Counted from the first letter of the stretch, positions 8,668 through 18,403 are shown. The stretch: 64,000 nt of DNA from JAVJSD01 sp040219575 (GCA_040219575.1 JAVJSD010000134.1:1-64000), one strand, 5' to 3'. A program made the numbers and translations. The notes: generated from the letters alone by a model not told the origin.

Positions 8668-10332
8668 CTACCCGCCCAGCATGGGCACGGGCACCAGGAA
8701 GGCGTGCTGTTCGTAGAGGCTGAAGGCGCCGTACCAGGAGACGTACTGCGAAACGAACACGATCAGCGCGTACGTCATGGCGATTGGAATCGCGGGCATG
8801 GCGAACAAGTGCGAGATGATGCGGAAGAACAACCACCGCGGCGGCTGGCGATGCCGCGCGCGTCCCACCGCCCAACCGGTCAGCAAGCGGGCCGGCAGGA
8901 TGAACGCCACGAACACCAGGCTCGGCAGCCAGGCGACTTCGCGCGGCGTGGCCTCGATCTTCAACAGGTACAGAGGCAGCGCGCCGGCCAGCGTCACCAG
9001 CAAGGCGAAGAACAGGGCGAAGGGAGTGCGGCGGTAGAAGCCGTGCACGCTCAGTACGTCGAACAGCGTGCGGAAGCGGTTCTCGGCGGCGAAGTTTGTC
9101 TGCAGAAACGGCAGGTAGACCAACACCGTCGAAAGCAGCAGGCCGCCGAGCAGCCCCAGCAACACGCCGCCCACCGGCGGCAAGCTCGTGGAGACGGCCA
9201 ACAGCGAGATCGGCACGAACAGCCAGATCACCGCGCCGGCGAAGCCGCGCAGTCCCAACCAGAAGTAATGCGGCAGCCGCAGGCCGACGACGAACTCCCA
9301 CAGCGAATCGCGGGCCGCCACGTACAGGTTCCGCTCGCGCAGCCGCGCGATGACGATCGCCGGCACGAACCACCAACGGTCGAGCGGCAACGTGCGGCCG
9401 ATATCGGCGACAAACCGTTCGCCGAACGTGCGTCGTGTCTTTCCCTTGGTCGACGCCTTGATCGCCACGCGGCAGACTTCCTTCACGATCCACGAGGCGA
9501 TGGCCAGCGGGGCGGTCAGCGGCCAGAAGAAATGACGCAGCCGTCCGCCGCAGAACCAGGCGACCATCACATGACCGACCAACAGCACCGTCAGGATCAG
9601 TTGGGCGATGCGCCAATTGCGGGCCGTCAAGCCGGTGGGGTCGATCAACTGCGCGTCGTACCACAGACTGGAGATGAACCACAGCGGCAAGAGCATCAGG
9701 CTGGTGCCGAGAATCACGCCGCCGACCCGGGCCGCCTTGCGGTAGTCGACAAACCCGTCGCGCAATCGCCCGCTCCGCGCGATCCGTCCGCTCGCTTCAA
9801 GCAGGTAACCCAGACTCAAGAGTTGCAGCACCGGCACGGTCGCCAGAAACGCCAGCAACAGAATCATGCAGGCGGCGCCGAATATCCATTCGGCGGCCGA
9901 CCCGCAGAAGTCGAGCACGCGGAAGGGGAACGTGCGTTCGTCGACGACGTGCGGCCGCACTTCGTCGGCGTCGGTCGACGGCTGCTCGGGAGACTCGTCG
10001 ATCGCCTTGGCGTCGACGATCTTGCAGGGAGCAACCAGGCCGACGAACACCACGTCGGCGTCCACCGTCTCGGCGGCGTCGGCTGTCTCGGCGTCGGCTG
10101 TCTCAGCGTCGACCGTATTGGCGTCGACCGTATCGACGTCGTCCACGAATCGAATCCCCTCCGCGCGATCGCCGTCCTCGCGATCACTATCCGTGCGATC
10201 ACTATCCGTGCGAACATCGTCCGCGGGGTGCGGACGCGGCCGGTCCAGGGAACCCCGGTGCAGGGAACCCCGGTCTGGGGAACCAGCGCCCGGCGGTCGC
10301 GAGTCGGCGGAGTGTGGCACGCTGGGGGACAT
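8668..10332 (-). CDS. polytopic membrane protein with acidic repeat N-terminus
   Basis: The product is 554 residues. Residues 1-165 are hydrophilic and contain an Asp/Glu/Thr/Val-rich low-complexity run (repeated D-A-E-T-A-D-A-E-T units), matched in the DNA by short tandem repeats around 10060-10200. From about residue 170 there are roughly seven to eight hydrophobic segments, for example IFGAACMILLLAFLATVPVL and GVLLGLLGGLLLSTVLVYL. The translation resembles conserved planctomycete membrane proteins of unknown function. No catalytic motif was recognised. The ATG at 10330-10332 has no strong Shine-Dalgarno. It may be co-transcribed with aat downstream. Confidence 0.7.
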   Translation of the reverse strand: MSPSVPHSADSRPPGAGSPDRGSLHRGSLDRPRPHPADDVRTDSDRTDSDREDGDRAEGIRFVDDVDTVDANTVDAETADAETADAAETVDADVVFVGLVAPCKIVDAKAIDESPEQPSTDADEVRPHVVDERTFPFRVLDFCGSAAEWIFGAACMILLLAFLATVPVLQLLSLGYLLEASGRIARSGRLRDGFVDYRKAARVGGVILGTSLMLLPLWFISSLWYDAQLIDPTGLTARNWRIAQLILTVLLVGHVMVAWFCGGRLRHFFWPLTAPLAIASWIVKEVCRVAIKASTKGKTRRTFGERFVADIGRTLPLDRWWFVPAIVIARLRERNLYVAARDSLWEFVVGLRLPHYFWLGLRGFAGAVIWLFVPISLLAVSTSLPPVGGVLLGLLGGLLLSTVLVYLPFLQTNFAAENRFRTLFDVLSVHGFYRRTPFALFFALLVTLAGALPLYLLKIEATPREVAWLPSLVFVAFILPARLLTGWAVGRARHRQPPRWLFFRIISHLFAMPAIPIAMTYALIVFVSQYVSWYGAFSLYEQHAFLVPVPMLGG

Positions 10333-10601
10333 ATCTCGTGGGGCAGGACGGAACCTGCCGATCTGCGAGTGAAATCAACGTGATTTTGCAGTGTCTCGGT
10401 GGCCGGAGAGTCGAAACTCGCCGCCGGGTATTCGGCGGCGGTTTCCCTCATCTTGTCCAAGATTTCGGCGATTCCCGCGAATAGGGTCGGTTCGGCGGAA
10501 TGAAACCAGGCGGCGGCCTCTCAGGTAAGCTTGATGGAAGCAACCGCTGTCTCGGAATTCGATACCCTACGGAGCGGCCAAACGTTTCAGGAGCGCTGCT
10601 G

Positions 10602-12317
10602 GTGATCTGGGCCCGCAATCTGCTGTTTATCGCCCTCTCGGCCTGCGGGATCGCGCTGTTGGGTTCCTCGCTGCTGAGCCGCGATCGGATCGAGCGGCCC
10701 GATTCCTACAATCCCAAGCGCATCGAGCAGGACGACTTCGCCGCCACGCTCGAGCGCGTCAATCGCGAGTTCGCCGACCACTGGCGGGCCGCCGACCTGA
10801 AGACCGCTCCCAAGGCGGAGGCATTGACGATCTGCCGCCGCATCTCGCTGGGATTGACCGGCACGGTGCCTTCCCTGGAGGAGATCCGCGCGCTGGAGGA
10901 CGTGCCGCCCGAGCGCCGCGTCGAGTGGTGGGTGTCGCGTCTGCTGGAGGATCGCCGCTACGCCGACTACGTGGGGGAGCGACTGACCCGGGCCTACGTC
11001 GGCGTCGAGAACGGCCCCTTCCTGGTCTATCGCCGCCGCCGGTTTGTCACCTGGCTCAGCGAACGACTGGCGAGCAACGATCCCTACAACGAGATCGTCG
11101 AGGACCTGATCGCCGACAAGGGGCTGTGGACGACCAATCCGGCCGTCAACTTCCTGACGGTCACCGCCAAGCAGGGCGAAGGCAACAAGCCGGACGAAAT
11201 CCGCCTGGCGGCCCGCACCGCGCGGGCGTTTCTCGGCATGCGGATCGACTGCCTGCAATGTCACGACAACAACCTGCCGCGCGACTTCACGTTGGGCGAC
11301 GAGTCGGACCCGCACGACGGCATGCAGACCGACTTCCATCAACTGGCCGCCTTCTACTGCGAGGCGCGGACAGCGCTGTACGGCATCGGCGACGATCCGC
11401 GGCAGGAGTACAAATACGAATACCTCTATGAAGACGAGCCCGTCGTCGTCGAGCCCAAGACGCCGTACCTCAGCGACCTGCCGCTCGCCGGCAAGACGCG
11501 CCGGCAGCAACTCGCCGGCTGGGTCACGCACGAGCAGAACAAACCGTTCGCCCGGGCGATGGTCAATCGCGTGTGGGCCTTGCTCGCCGGGCGTCCGCTG
11601 CTGGAGCCCGTCGACGACATTCCGCTGTACGGCTACACCGAGGACGATGTCTTTTCGGTCGGCGAGCAGACGCGCTGGTGGAGCGGCGGGCAACCGTTTC
11701 CTCCCGGCATGGACGCGTTGGCGGAAGACTTCGCCTCGCACGGTTACGACATGCAGCGGCTGATCCGGCTGATCGCGGCCAGCGACGTCTACCAACTCGA
11801 CAGCCGGGCCGACTTCCCCGTCACCACCGAGCACGAATCGAAATGGGCGGTGTTTCCGCTCTCGCGACTGCGGCCGGAGCAGGTGGCGGGCGGGTTGATT
11901 CAGGCCTCTTCGCTGACGACGATCGACGCCAACGCCCACATCGTGCTGCAGCTGGCGCGTTACTTTCAAGAGAACGACTTCGTCGAGCGCTACGGCGACA
12001 CCGGCGAAGACGAATTCGACGAGCGCGGCGGCACGATTCCGCAACGCCTGCTGATGCTCAACGGCAACCTGGTGCAAGAACGTACCGAAAACAACCTCGT
12101 CAACAACGCCGCCACGCGAATCGCGCTGCTGGCGCCGGACAACGCCAAGGCGGTCGAAGCCGCCTACCTGGCCGTTTTGACGCGCGGACCGTCGCCGCGC
12201 GAACTCGATCATTTCACCCGCAATCTCGCCGGCAGCAAAGGCCGCGACCGCAGCCGCCGCCTGGAAGACCTCTACTGGGTGCTGCTCAACAGCACCGAGT
12301 TCTCCTGGAACCACTAA
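10602..12317 (+). CDS. DUF1549/DUF1553 (PSCyt2/PSD1) protein
   Basis: The product is about 571 residues. GTG at 10602 was chosen because TCAGGAG at 10587-10593 is 8 bases upstream and the protein then starts with a hydrophobic anchor (ARNLLFIALSACGIALLGSS). An ATG at 10500 in the same frame lacks a ribosome-binding site. The DUF1549 part includes R-R-I-S-L-G-L-T-G-T-V-P and the C-L-Q-C-H-D motif (Cys217 to His221), a possible c-heme site. The DUF1553 part includes GWVTHEQNKPFARAMVNRVW, LRPEQVAGGLIQ and LNGNLVQERTENNL. The separate PSCyt1 cytochrome module found in many relatives is absent. It is followed by a DUF1501 gene, the standard planctomycete pairing; the biochemical role of the pair is not established. 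Confidence 0.88.
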   Translation: MIWARNLLFIALSACGIALLGSSLLSRDRIERPDSYNPKRIEQDDFAATLERVNREFADHWRAADLKTAPKAEALTICRRISLGLTGTVPSLEEIRALEDVPPERRVEWWVSRLLEDRRYADYVGERLTRAYVGVENGPFLVYRRRRFVTWLSERLASNDPYNEIVEDLIADKGLWTTNPAVNFLTVTAKQGEGNKPDEIRLAARTARAFLGMRIDCLQCHDNNLPRDFTLGDESDPHDGMQTDFHQLAAFYCEARTALYGIGDDPRQEYKYEYLYEDEPVVVEPKTPYLSDLPLAGKTRRQQLAGWVTHEQNKPFARAMVNRVWALLAGRPLLEPVDDIPLYGYTEDDVFSVGEQTRWWSGGQPFPPGMDALAEDFASHGYDMQRLIRLIAASDVYQLDSRADFPVTTEHESKWAVFPLSRLRPEQVAGGLIQASSLTTIDANAHIVLQLARYFQENDFVERYGDTGEDEFDERGGTIPQRLLMLNGNLVQERTENNLVNNAATRIALLAPDNAKAVEAAYLAVLTRGPSPRELDHFTRNLAGSKGRDRSRRLEDLYWVLLNSTEFSWNH

Positions 12318-12344
12318 CCCCGACGGCGCCAACCCGAGACAAGT

Positions 12345-12506
12345 CTGTCCGCAGATTGCGCAGATGGCCGCAGATGAAGGACTGATTTCGTCGATCGACT
12401 TCTGCATCGATTGACCATACAAGCGTGTTCGAGGCATACGACGGCCTGGCGATCTTGCATTATCGATCCATCAACATCTGCGGAAATCGGCGCAATCTGT
12501 GGACGA
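12345..12506. repeat. inverted repeat, ATCTGCGCAATCTGCGG type
   Basis: Within the 227-base gap between the DUF1549/1553 and DUF1501 genes, 12345-12379 (core CCGCAGATTGCGCAGAT) and 12475-12506 (core GGCGCAATCTGTGGACGA) are imperfect reverse complements. They frame about 100 bases with no gene. This is another text-like dispersed repeat type; transcription between the paired genes must cross it if they form one operon. Confidence 0.6.
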
Positions 12507-12544
12507 ATCGGTTTTCTCTCGACGGCTCGAAAGGTGAAAAGCAA

Positions 12545-13891
12545 ATGGGTCTTATGAATGCACTTGGCTGCGGCGGCGCGGCCCACTTCAATCGGCGCAC
12601 GCTGCTCAAGGCGGCGGGCCTCGGCGGCGCCGCCTGGCTCACGCCGGTGGCGGAAATGCTGGCTCGGGCCAACGAACAGGAACCCAAGGGAACCGGCGCC
12701 CGCTCGATCATCGTGCTTTGGCTGCAAGGCGCGCCGAGTCAACTGGAGACCTTCGACCCCCACCCCGGCAGCAAGATCGCCCATAGCGAAACCAAGGGGA
12801 TCGAGACCTCGGCGCCCGGCGTGAAACTGGCCGACGGCATGCAGCAGACCGCCGACCTGCTCGACTCCGTGGCGCTGGTCCGCAGCGTCACCAGCAAGGA
12901 GGGCGACCACGAGCGGGCCACGTACAACGCCAAGACCGGCTTCCGCCCCGATCCCACCCTGGTGCATCCGGCGATCGGCGCCGTGCTTTGCCATCAACTC
13001 ACCGACACGAAGGTCGAGATTCCCCGCCACATCTCGATTATGCCCAGCCAGTTTCCCGCGCGGGGCGGCTACCTGGGCGATCAGTACGACGCCTACAAGA
13101 TCAGCGATCCCCGCGGCAGTATTCCCGACGTCACGGCCCGCGTGCCCGAGGAGCGCTTCCAGCAGCGACTCGACGACTTGGAGAAAGTCGTCGAGAGCGA
13201 GTTCTCGCGGGGACGCCTGCGGGGCGTCGAGCGAAAGACGCTGCACCTCACGCAGATCGAGGCTGCCCGGCGGATGATGACGTCGGAGCAACTCACCGCC
13301 TTCGACGTCAGCCAGGAGCCGCAAAGCATTCGCGACGAGTACGGCGACACGCCCTTCGGCCGCGGCTGCCTGGCGGCGGCGCGGCTCGTGGGCGTCGGCG
13401 TGCGCTGTGTGGAAGTAACGCTCAACGGGTGGGACAGTCATGTCAACAATCTCGAAACGCAGCGGGCCCGCGTCAACACGCTCGACCCGGCGCTGGCCGC
13501 CTTGATCCGCGACCTCAAACGCCGCGAGTTGTTCGACAAGACGATTGTTCTCTGCGGCGGGGAATTCGGCCGCACGCCGATCATCAACCCGGCGGGCGGC
13601 CGCGATCACTGGCCGCACGGCTTCAGCGTGCTGCTGGCTGGCGGCGGCATTCGCGGCGGCGCGGTATACGGCGAAACAACTCACGAACCGCCCGACAGCG
13701 AACGCCGCCGCAGGCCGCCCGACGACGCGCCGCCGGAAGGCGTGAAGAACCCCCGCAACATCGCCGACATCCACGCCACCGTGCTCGAGGCGCTGGGCGT
13801 CAACTTCCGCCAGGAATTGCAAACTCCCATCGGCCGCCCCATGGCCATCTGCAAAGGCGAACCAATCCGCGAACTGCTCCCCAACACCTAA
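12545..13891 (+). CDS. DUF1501 protein with Tat signal
   Basis: The product is about 448 residues. ATG at 12545 is preferred over upstream in-frame starts because AAGGTG at 12531-12536 lies 8 bases before it and the N-terminus then carries a twin-arginine signal (N-R-R-T-L-L-K-A-A followed by a hydrophobic stretch). The DUF1501 body, a sulfatase/phosphatase-like fold, shows IIVLWLQGAPSQLETFDPHP, CGGEFGRTP and GRDHWPHGFSVLLAGGGI. Function is unknown; genes of this type nearly always follow a DUF1549/DUF1553 gene in planctomycetes, as here, implying a shared exported complex (inference). It is followed by two small hairpin repeats and a convergent sulfatase gene. Confidence 0.9.
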   Translation: MGLMNALGCGGAAHFNRRTLLKAAGLGGAAWLTPVAEMLARANEQEPKGTGARSIIVLWLQGAPSQLETFDPHPGSKIAHSETKGIETSAPGVKLADGMQQTADLLDSVALVRSVTSKEGDHERATYNAKTGFRPDPTLVHPAIGAVLCHQLTDTKVEIPRHISIMPSQFPARGGYLGDQYDAYKISDPRGSIPDVTARVPEERFQQRLDDLEKVVESEFSRGRLRGVERKTLHLTQIEAARRMMTSEQLTAFDVSQEPQSIRDEYGDTPFGRGCLAAARLVGVGVRCVEVTLNGWDSHVNNLETQRARVNTLDPALAALIRDLKRRELFDKTIVLCGGEFGRTPIINPAGGRDHWPHGFSVLLAGGGIRGGAVYGETTHEPPDSERRRRPPDDAPPEGVKNPRNIADIHATVLEALGVNFRQELQTPIGRPMAICKGEPIRELLPNT

Positions 13892-13903
13892 CGCGAGAAG
13901 AGG

Positions 13904-13957
13904 CGAGCCGGAGGGCGTAAGCCCCCGGTGAACACGACGGACGTCGACGTCCGTCGT
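13904..13957. repeat. two adjacent hairpin repeats in a convergent gap
   Basis: The first, at 13906-13929, folds as CCGGAGGGC-GTAA-GCCCCCGG with a GNRA-type loop and one bulged A. The second, at 13934-13957, is a perfect 24-base palindrome with half-site ACGACGGACGTC, related to the inverted ends of the element at 51679-51750 (family C). Together they nearly fill the 91-base gap between the DUF1501 gene and the sulfatase. Neither has a T-tract, so they are repeats rather than textbook terminators. Confidence 0.65.
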
Positions 13958-13982
13958 ACAATAAGTTACCAACCCGCTCTGA

Positions 13983-15407
13983 CTAGCGACCACCAACCGG
14001 GCGCACATTGTCGCCTTCCCGGCCCCCGTCGCCGAGATCCTCGCGCGCCCGGCGGGCGAATCCCTGCAGTCGCTCGACGACGTCCGGATGCCGATCGGCC
14101 ACGTTGCGCGACTCTCCCACGTCGTCGGCCAGATTAAACAGCGACAGCTCGATCCGCTGCCCGCCGTATTCGCCCGGCTTGCCCCCTTCTCCGGCCGGCA
14201 TGGGCCGGCGATAGTTGTGCGGCAACATCAGTTTCCAATCGCCGCTGCGAACCGCCTGCAGATTGCGGCCGGCGTAGTAGTAGAACACCTCGTGCGGCGA
14301 CTTCGCGCCCGCCTCGCCGAACACGAGCGGGCGAATGTCCTTGCCGTCGATGATGCGATCTTGCGGCAGTCGCGCGCCGACCAGCGCCGCGATCGTCGGC
14401 GCCAGGTCGATCGTGGCGGCGAACTCGTCGCACTGGCTGTCGGCCGGAATGCGTCCCGGCCAACGCATCACGCAGGGCACGCGAAAACCTCCCTCGAAGC
14501 TGGTGCCTTTGCCTTCCCGCAGCGGACCCGCCGAGCCGGCGTGATCGCCGTACAACAACCACGGCCCATTGTCGGAGGTGAACACCACCAGCGTCTGCTC
14601 GTCGAGATCGTGCTTCTTCAGCGTGTCGAGAATCTGGCCCACGCTCCAGTCGATCTCGCGAACCACGTCGCCGTACAGGCCGCGCTCGGTCTTGTCGCGA
14701 AACTTCTCCGACACGAACAGCGGCACGTGCGGCATGGCGTGCGGCAAGTAGATGAAGAACGGCCGCTCCTTGTTCCGCTCGATGAAGGCGCAAGCCCGTT
14801 CGGTGTACCACGTGGTGAGGTGCTGCTGGTCCTCCGGCTGAATGGCCGCCTTCACGACCTTGTCGTTCTCCATCAGCGGCAAGTCGGGGAAGCGATAACG
14901 CCCATCGGGATGGTAGGGCCACATGTCGTTGGAATACGGCAGGCCGAACCATTCATCGAAGCCCTGCCGCGTGGGACGGAACTCCGGCTGATGCCCCAGG
15001 TGCCACTTGCCGTACATGGCGGTGGCGTAGTCCTGTTGTTTGACCAGTTCGGCGATCGTCGTCTCGTCGGGATTCAATCCGGTCGTCGATCGCGGACTGA
15101 AGTTGCCCGGCACGCCGACGCGGACGGGATAGCAGCCCGTGAGCAGCCCCGCTCGCGACGGCGAACAGACCGACCGCGCCACATGGAAATCGCGGAAGGT
15201 GCGCCCCTGGCGCGCCATGCGATCGAGATTCGGCGTCTGGTAGCCTTCCGCCCCAAACGGGCCGATGTCGGCGTAGCCCATGTCGTCGCAAAAGATAATG
15301 ATCACATTCGGCGGCGAGGCGGGCTCCTCGGCGAGGGCCGATCGCGAGTTCAGCAGGAGACTCGCCAGGAAAAGCGTCGGCAGCAGAAGGCCTGTCGTGC
15401 GCGTCAT
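13983..15407 (-). CDS. secreted sulfatase (S1 family)
   Basis: The product is 474 residues. It hydrolyses sulfate esters, probably on algal or other polysaccharides, in the periplasm or outside the cell. There is a signal peptide (residues 1-26, cut near A-L-A-E-E). The metal-binding Asp pair is at 41-42 in IIIFCDDMGYADIGPFG. The formylglycine signature C-S-P-S-R begins at Cys81 (ARSVCSPSRAGLLTG), so maturation by an FGE-type enzyme is expected. Later motifs are MYGKWHLGH, VVFTSDNGPWLLYGDHAGS and the C-terminal SGDWKLMLPH. GAGGT lies 7 bases before the ATG. It converges with the DUF1501 gene; the substrate cannot be read from the sequence. Confidence 0.92.
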   Translation of the reverse strand: MTRTTGLLLPTLFLASLLLNSRSALAEEPASPPNVIIIFCDDMGYADIGPFGAEGYQTPNLDRMARQGRTFRDFHVARSVCSPSRAGLLTGCYPVRVGVPGNFSPRSTTGLNPDETTIAELVKQQDYATAMYGKWHLGHQPEFRPTRQGFDEWFGLPYSNDMWPYHPDGRYRFPDLPLMENDKVVKAAIQPEDQQHLTTWYTERACAFIERNKERPFFIYLPHAMPHVPLFVSEKFRDKTERGLYGDVVREIDWSVGQILDTLKKHDLDEQTLVVFTSDNGPWLLYGDHAGSAGPLREGKGTSFEGGFRVPCVMRWPGRIPADSQCDEFAATIDLAPTIAALVGARLPQDRIIDGKDIRPLVFGEAGAKSPHEVFYYYAGRNLQAVRSGDWKLMLPHNYRRPMPAGEGGKPGEYGGQRIELSLFNLADDVGESRNVADRHPDVVERLQGFARRAREDLGDGGREGDNVRPVGGR

Positions 15408-15512
15408 CAGATACCTCGAACTCAGCGAAAGGAGGGAGATCCCGTGGTGATAGGCTTCCGGGCATTCTAACAGCGCGCGATGCGCAGCGCCGGCAGCGGC
15501 CCCCAGGCGCCG

Positions 15513-17540
15513 TCAAACGCCGACATTCGCCCATTCCGCCGCCAGCGATCGCAGCGCGTCGCGCAGTTTCGTCCGCAGCGTCTTCTCTTCCTCTCGCAGG
15601 GCGGGGATCGTTTCCTCCTCGATCTTCCGAATCGACTGTTCCGCGGCGTCGAGTTCGCCCCGCCAGCGATTCGTCAGTTCGTCCTGGCCGCCGGCCTTGA
15701 TGTTCTGCCGCAATCGCTCCTGCCGCGCGGCCAGGCGTTCGGTCTCCCGCACCGCCTCGGTAGTCTCCTCCTGCTTGGCCTCCATCTGCTGATGAATCGC
15801 CAGGCATTGCTGCACGCCTTCGTCCAGCGCCAGCGGCCCGTTCGTCTTGACGAGATTCTGCTCGAGCCAGGCGATACGGAAGTCTTCATGCTGCTTCGAA
15901 ACGGTGATCAACTCCATGCGTGACTGGTCGATCCGTTGTTCCTCGACGCGGACGACGAGTTCCGACATTGGCGCTAGGGAGACCGAGTACCGCACCCCCG
16001 CCGTCAACTTCGCCGCAACGGCGAGCGGTTCGTCTCCGCCCTGCTGAAGCAACCGTGCTTCCAAATCGGGTTCTGTCAGCAGATATTCGTGATCCAATAC
16101 GAGCTGATGTGCGACATCACGGTTGTTTTTCACGTGGTATTCGGTTTCACGGTGCTGACGCGTGCTCGTATAGCAGCAGCCTTCACTCAGGCGCAGTGCG
16201 ACGATCTTATTGCGTTGACGCTTTGGATTGCGATGCACGCTCACGCCCGTCTCCAAAGCGTGCGGCAGCAGGCGGTTCTCCTGCGGCTTGAGCGGTGGAA
16301 GGATGCAGTTGCCGGCGTACACCGCTTCTTCAAACACGGTGCACACGCCGCGTCCGAGACTGAAGCCAGTCTGATTCGTAAAGTCGATCGAACGGTAGGG
16401 GCGCTCAGGATGGTTTTCATGCTTGTAGTGCAACACCGATTTGGCGTCAGCTTGTTCGACTTGGAACACCGGAATAACGGTCGAGCGCTTGGCCGGAATC
16501 GTAACAGGTGACTCAGACTCGAACAGGTTGAAATCGCCGACCTCTTGGATGTCTGCCCTGCTCATCTCCGCAGCGGCACGCGGCGCCATATCACGTGATT
16601 GGCGCATCATCATTTGACGACCTGCGATCGTCGGTGCCGCCTTGCGAAACTTTCCTTGGCCCGTCGGCGCGTCGAAGTCCTCATCACCGCCTCCACCAAA
16701 TTCCGCTTCGGCCCCCATCACAACGACCGGACCTTCCGCCTCGGCCGCGCCCAGCGCCGTTTCACTGACGAGGTTCACGCGGTTCCGCCGCGGGGTTTTC
16801 GATTCCGCCAGGTCGGTCGAAAAGGTGATCGGCTCGCCCGTCACCACGCAGACGAGAAAGTCCGTCCAGTCCTCGTCGGTGTTGTTGTCGACGATCGCGA
16901 AACCCTGCAACTCGGTCGCGCGGCCTTCCGCCAATCGCAGCCGATACGAAATCTTCCAAGCGGCCGCGGGAATCGTGTACTGCACGACGGCCTCGGTCTG
17001 CTTCTCGGCGGTGCTCAACACCAGTTCCACGAACGTGCTGTTGGGTTTGATCCGCTGGTAGTTGCGCCGCAGCGCCTTGTCGATCTCGGCCTGCACGTCT
17101 TCGTCCAGAAACTTGAGGCTCTGCACTTCCCGCAGCACGCAACGGCGCAAACCGTCGTCGGTCAGCACGACCAGCGACTTCGACTCCATCGGCTCGCCGG
17201 CCGTCGCTTCGCTTTCCTGATGCAGTCCCACCAGCACACCCGCCACCGCGCCGCCGGCCCGCTCGATCCGCACCCGGGCGCCGCTGAGCGTGGCCGCCAG
17301 GTCTTCCAACACTCGCCGCGGATCGATCGTAAGGTTCCCTTCCAACTCGTTCGACGGCCGAAACGTGGGCGGCGACTCCAGCTTCACGTCGCCGTACACG
17401 TTGAACGAGGCGAGCACGTCGGCCAGATGATCCTGCCGCACGGGAATCGAAATCCGCCGCGGAGTTTCCGCGGTCAGGTCGTAGCCCCGCTGGAAATCGG
17501 CGATGCCGTTGGAGTAAATGACCACTCGATTCTCGCTCAT
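15513..17540 (-). CDS. DUF4139 domain protein
   Basis: The product is about 675 residues. ATG at 17538-17540 was chosen because CAGGAGAAGT precedes it directly; the longer open frame to 17675 adds composition unlike the rest. The middle has the DUF4139 pattern: VVQYTIPAAAWKISYRLRLA, GFAIVDNNTDEDWTDFLVCVVTGEPITF and, later, ESPVTIPAKRSTVIPVF and YHVKNNRDVAHQLVLDHEYL. The last 120 residues (QQMEAKQEETTEAVRETERL onward) form a long coiled coil. There is no signal peptide in the chosen frame. DUF4139 proteins include the mucoidy-inhibitor MuiA group; function here is unknown. The gene stands alone. Confidence 0.75.
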   Translation of the reverse strand: MSENRVVIYSNGIADFQRGYDLTAETPRRISIPVRQDHLADVLASFNVYGDVKLESPPTFRPSNELEGNLTIDPRRVLEDLAATLSGARVRIERAGGAVAGVLVGLHQESEATAGEPMESKSLVVLTDDGLRRCVLREVQSLKFLDEDVQAEIDKALRRNYQRIKPNSTFVELVLSTAEKQTEAVVQYTIPAAAWKISYRLRLAEGRATELQGFAIVDNNTDEDWTDFLVCVVTGEPITFSTDLAESKTPRRNRVNLVSETALGAAEAEGPVVVMGAEAEFGGGGDEDFDAPTGQGKFRKAAPTIAGRQMMMRQSRDMAPRAAAEMSRADIQEVGDFNLFESESPVTIPAKRSTVIPVFQVEQADAKSVLHYKHENHPERPYRSIDFTNQTGFSLGRGVCTVFEEAVYAGNCILPPLKPQENRLLPHALETGVSVHRNPKRQRNKIVALRLSEGCCYTSTRQHRETEYHVKNNRDVAHQLVLDHEYLLTEPDLEARLLQQGGDEPLAVAAKLTAGVRYSVSLAPMSELVVRVEEQRIDQSRMELITVSKQHEDFRIAWLEQNLVKTNGPLALDEGVQQCLAIHQQMEAKQEETTEAVRETERLAARQERLRQNIKAGGQDELTNRWRGELDAAEQSIRKIEEETIPALREEEKTLRTKLRDALRSLAAEWANVGV

Positions 17541-17930
17541 ACTTCTCCTGCCTGCTCTAGAAATCAACGGCGTCCGCAAAAGGCCGCCTTCACCGCGCAA
17601 TTGCGCCGCCGGCATTCTATCAGCCGCCGGTCTCTCCATAGGTATCGGAGTTGGACCTGCTTGGTAATTCGACATTGGTCATTGGTCATTGGTCATTTGG
17701 AGACGACGCTGAAATTCTCCCGCAGCGCGAACCACACCGCAGGACCACTCGTTGCTTCGTTCCCTGGCAGCATCCATCAGCGGTTCGCCCCGTCTTCCGA
17801 TGGCGTCCACCGTGCGAAACCGCGCGCCAAAGTCGGTTCCTCCACACTTGGCACGCGGCCCGGAAAAACGACAATGGGCGGTTGAGGCGCGCCTCAACAC
17901 GATTCGAACTTGTCAGAGGAAGAGCGACGC
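17541..17930. other. gene-free gap with TTGGTCATTGGTCATTTGG repeat
   Basis: About 390 bases between divergent genes. It contains CATTGGTCATTGGTCATTGG and a few more bases at 17673-17700, a tandem of the CATTGGT unit that reappears as an inverted pair at 63771-63859. The remainder shows no convincing gene; in-frame extensions of the downstream CBS frame are artefacts. A promoter for the CBS operon must lie here but no clear -35/-10 pair was found. Confidence 0.55.
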
Positions 17931-18401
17931 ATGGGACTCTACGAAAACATGCTGACCGAGCCGATCAGCCGGCTCGCGCTGCGGCAGGCGATTACGGTCG
18001 AGCCCGAGCTATCGGTCCGCGACGCGGTGCTCCGCATGCGGGAAAAGAAACTCGGCTGCGTGATTGTGATCGACGGCCAGCAAAAGCCGCTGGGAATGTT
18101 CACCGAAGCCATGCTGCGGATCAAGCTGATCGAAAGCCGCGGCATCCTCGACGACTCCGTCCAGAACCACATGGCCCGGCAGTTCCCCCTGGCCCAGGCC
18201 GACGATCCGATCGTCACCGTGCTGGAACTGATGCAGGCCGAGAACCACCGCTTCGTGTGCGTGGTCGACCAGGCGGGGAAGATCGTCGGGCTGACGGGCC
18301 AGAAAGGCCTGATGGAGTACATCGCCGACCATTTCCCGCAGCTGGTGATGACGCAGCGGGCCGGCGCCAAACCGCCGCTTACCGATCGCGAGGGAGCCTA
18401 A
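17931..18401 (+). CDS. tandem CBS-domain protein
   Basis: The product is 156 residues. GAGGA at 17916-17920 lies 10 bases before ATG 17931; a TTG at 17910 is less likely. It consists of two CBS modules making one Bateman module: the first around AITVEPELSVRDAVLRMREK and LGCVIVIDGQQKPLGMFTEA, the second around MARQFPLAQADDPIVTVLEL and HRFVCVVDQAGKIVGLTGQK. Such modules bind adenosyl ligands (AMP, ATP, SAM) and usually regulate a partner. No catalytic domain is attached. It is cytoplasmic and forms an operon with the next gene after a 2-base gap. Confidence 0.88.
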   Translation: MGLYENMLTEPISRLALRQAITVEPELSVRDAVLRMREKKLGCVIVIDGQQKPLGMFTEAMLRIKLIESRGILDDSVQNHMARQFPLAQADDPIVTVLELMQAENHRFVCVVDQAGKIVGLTGQKGLMEYIADHFPQLVMTQRAGAKPPLTDREGA

Positions 18402-18403
18402 CC

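Noticed and set aside
8603..9682. Long N-terminal extension of aat
   Set aside because: It is the antisense-frame shadow of the membrane-protein gene on the same strand; Aat proteins are about 230 residues, as obtained from the start at 8602.
10060..10200. Tandem repeats considered as a CRISPR array
   Set aside because: Repeats are contiguous, degenerate, within a reading frame and lack unique spacers; no cas genes nearby.
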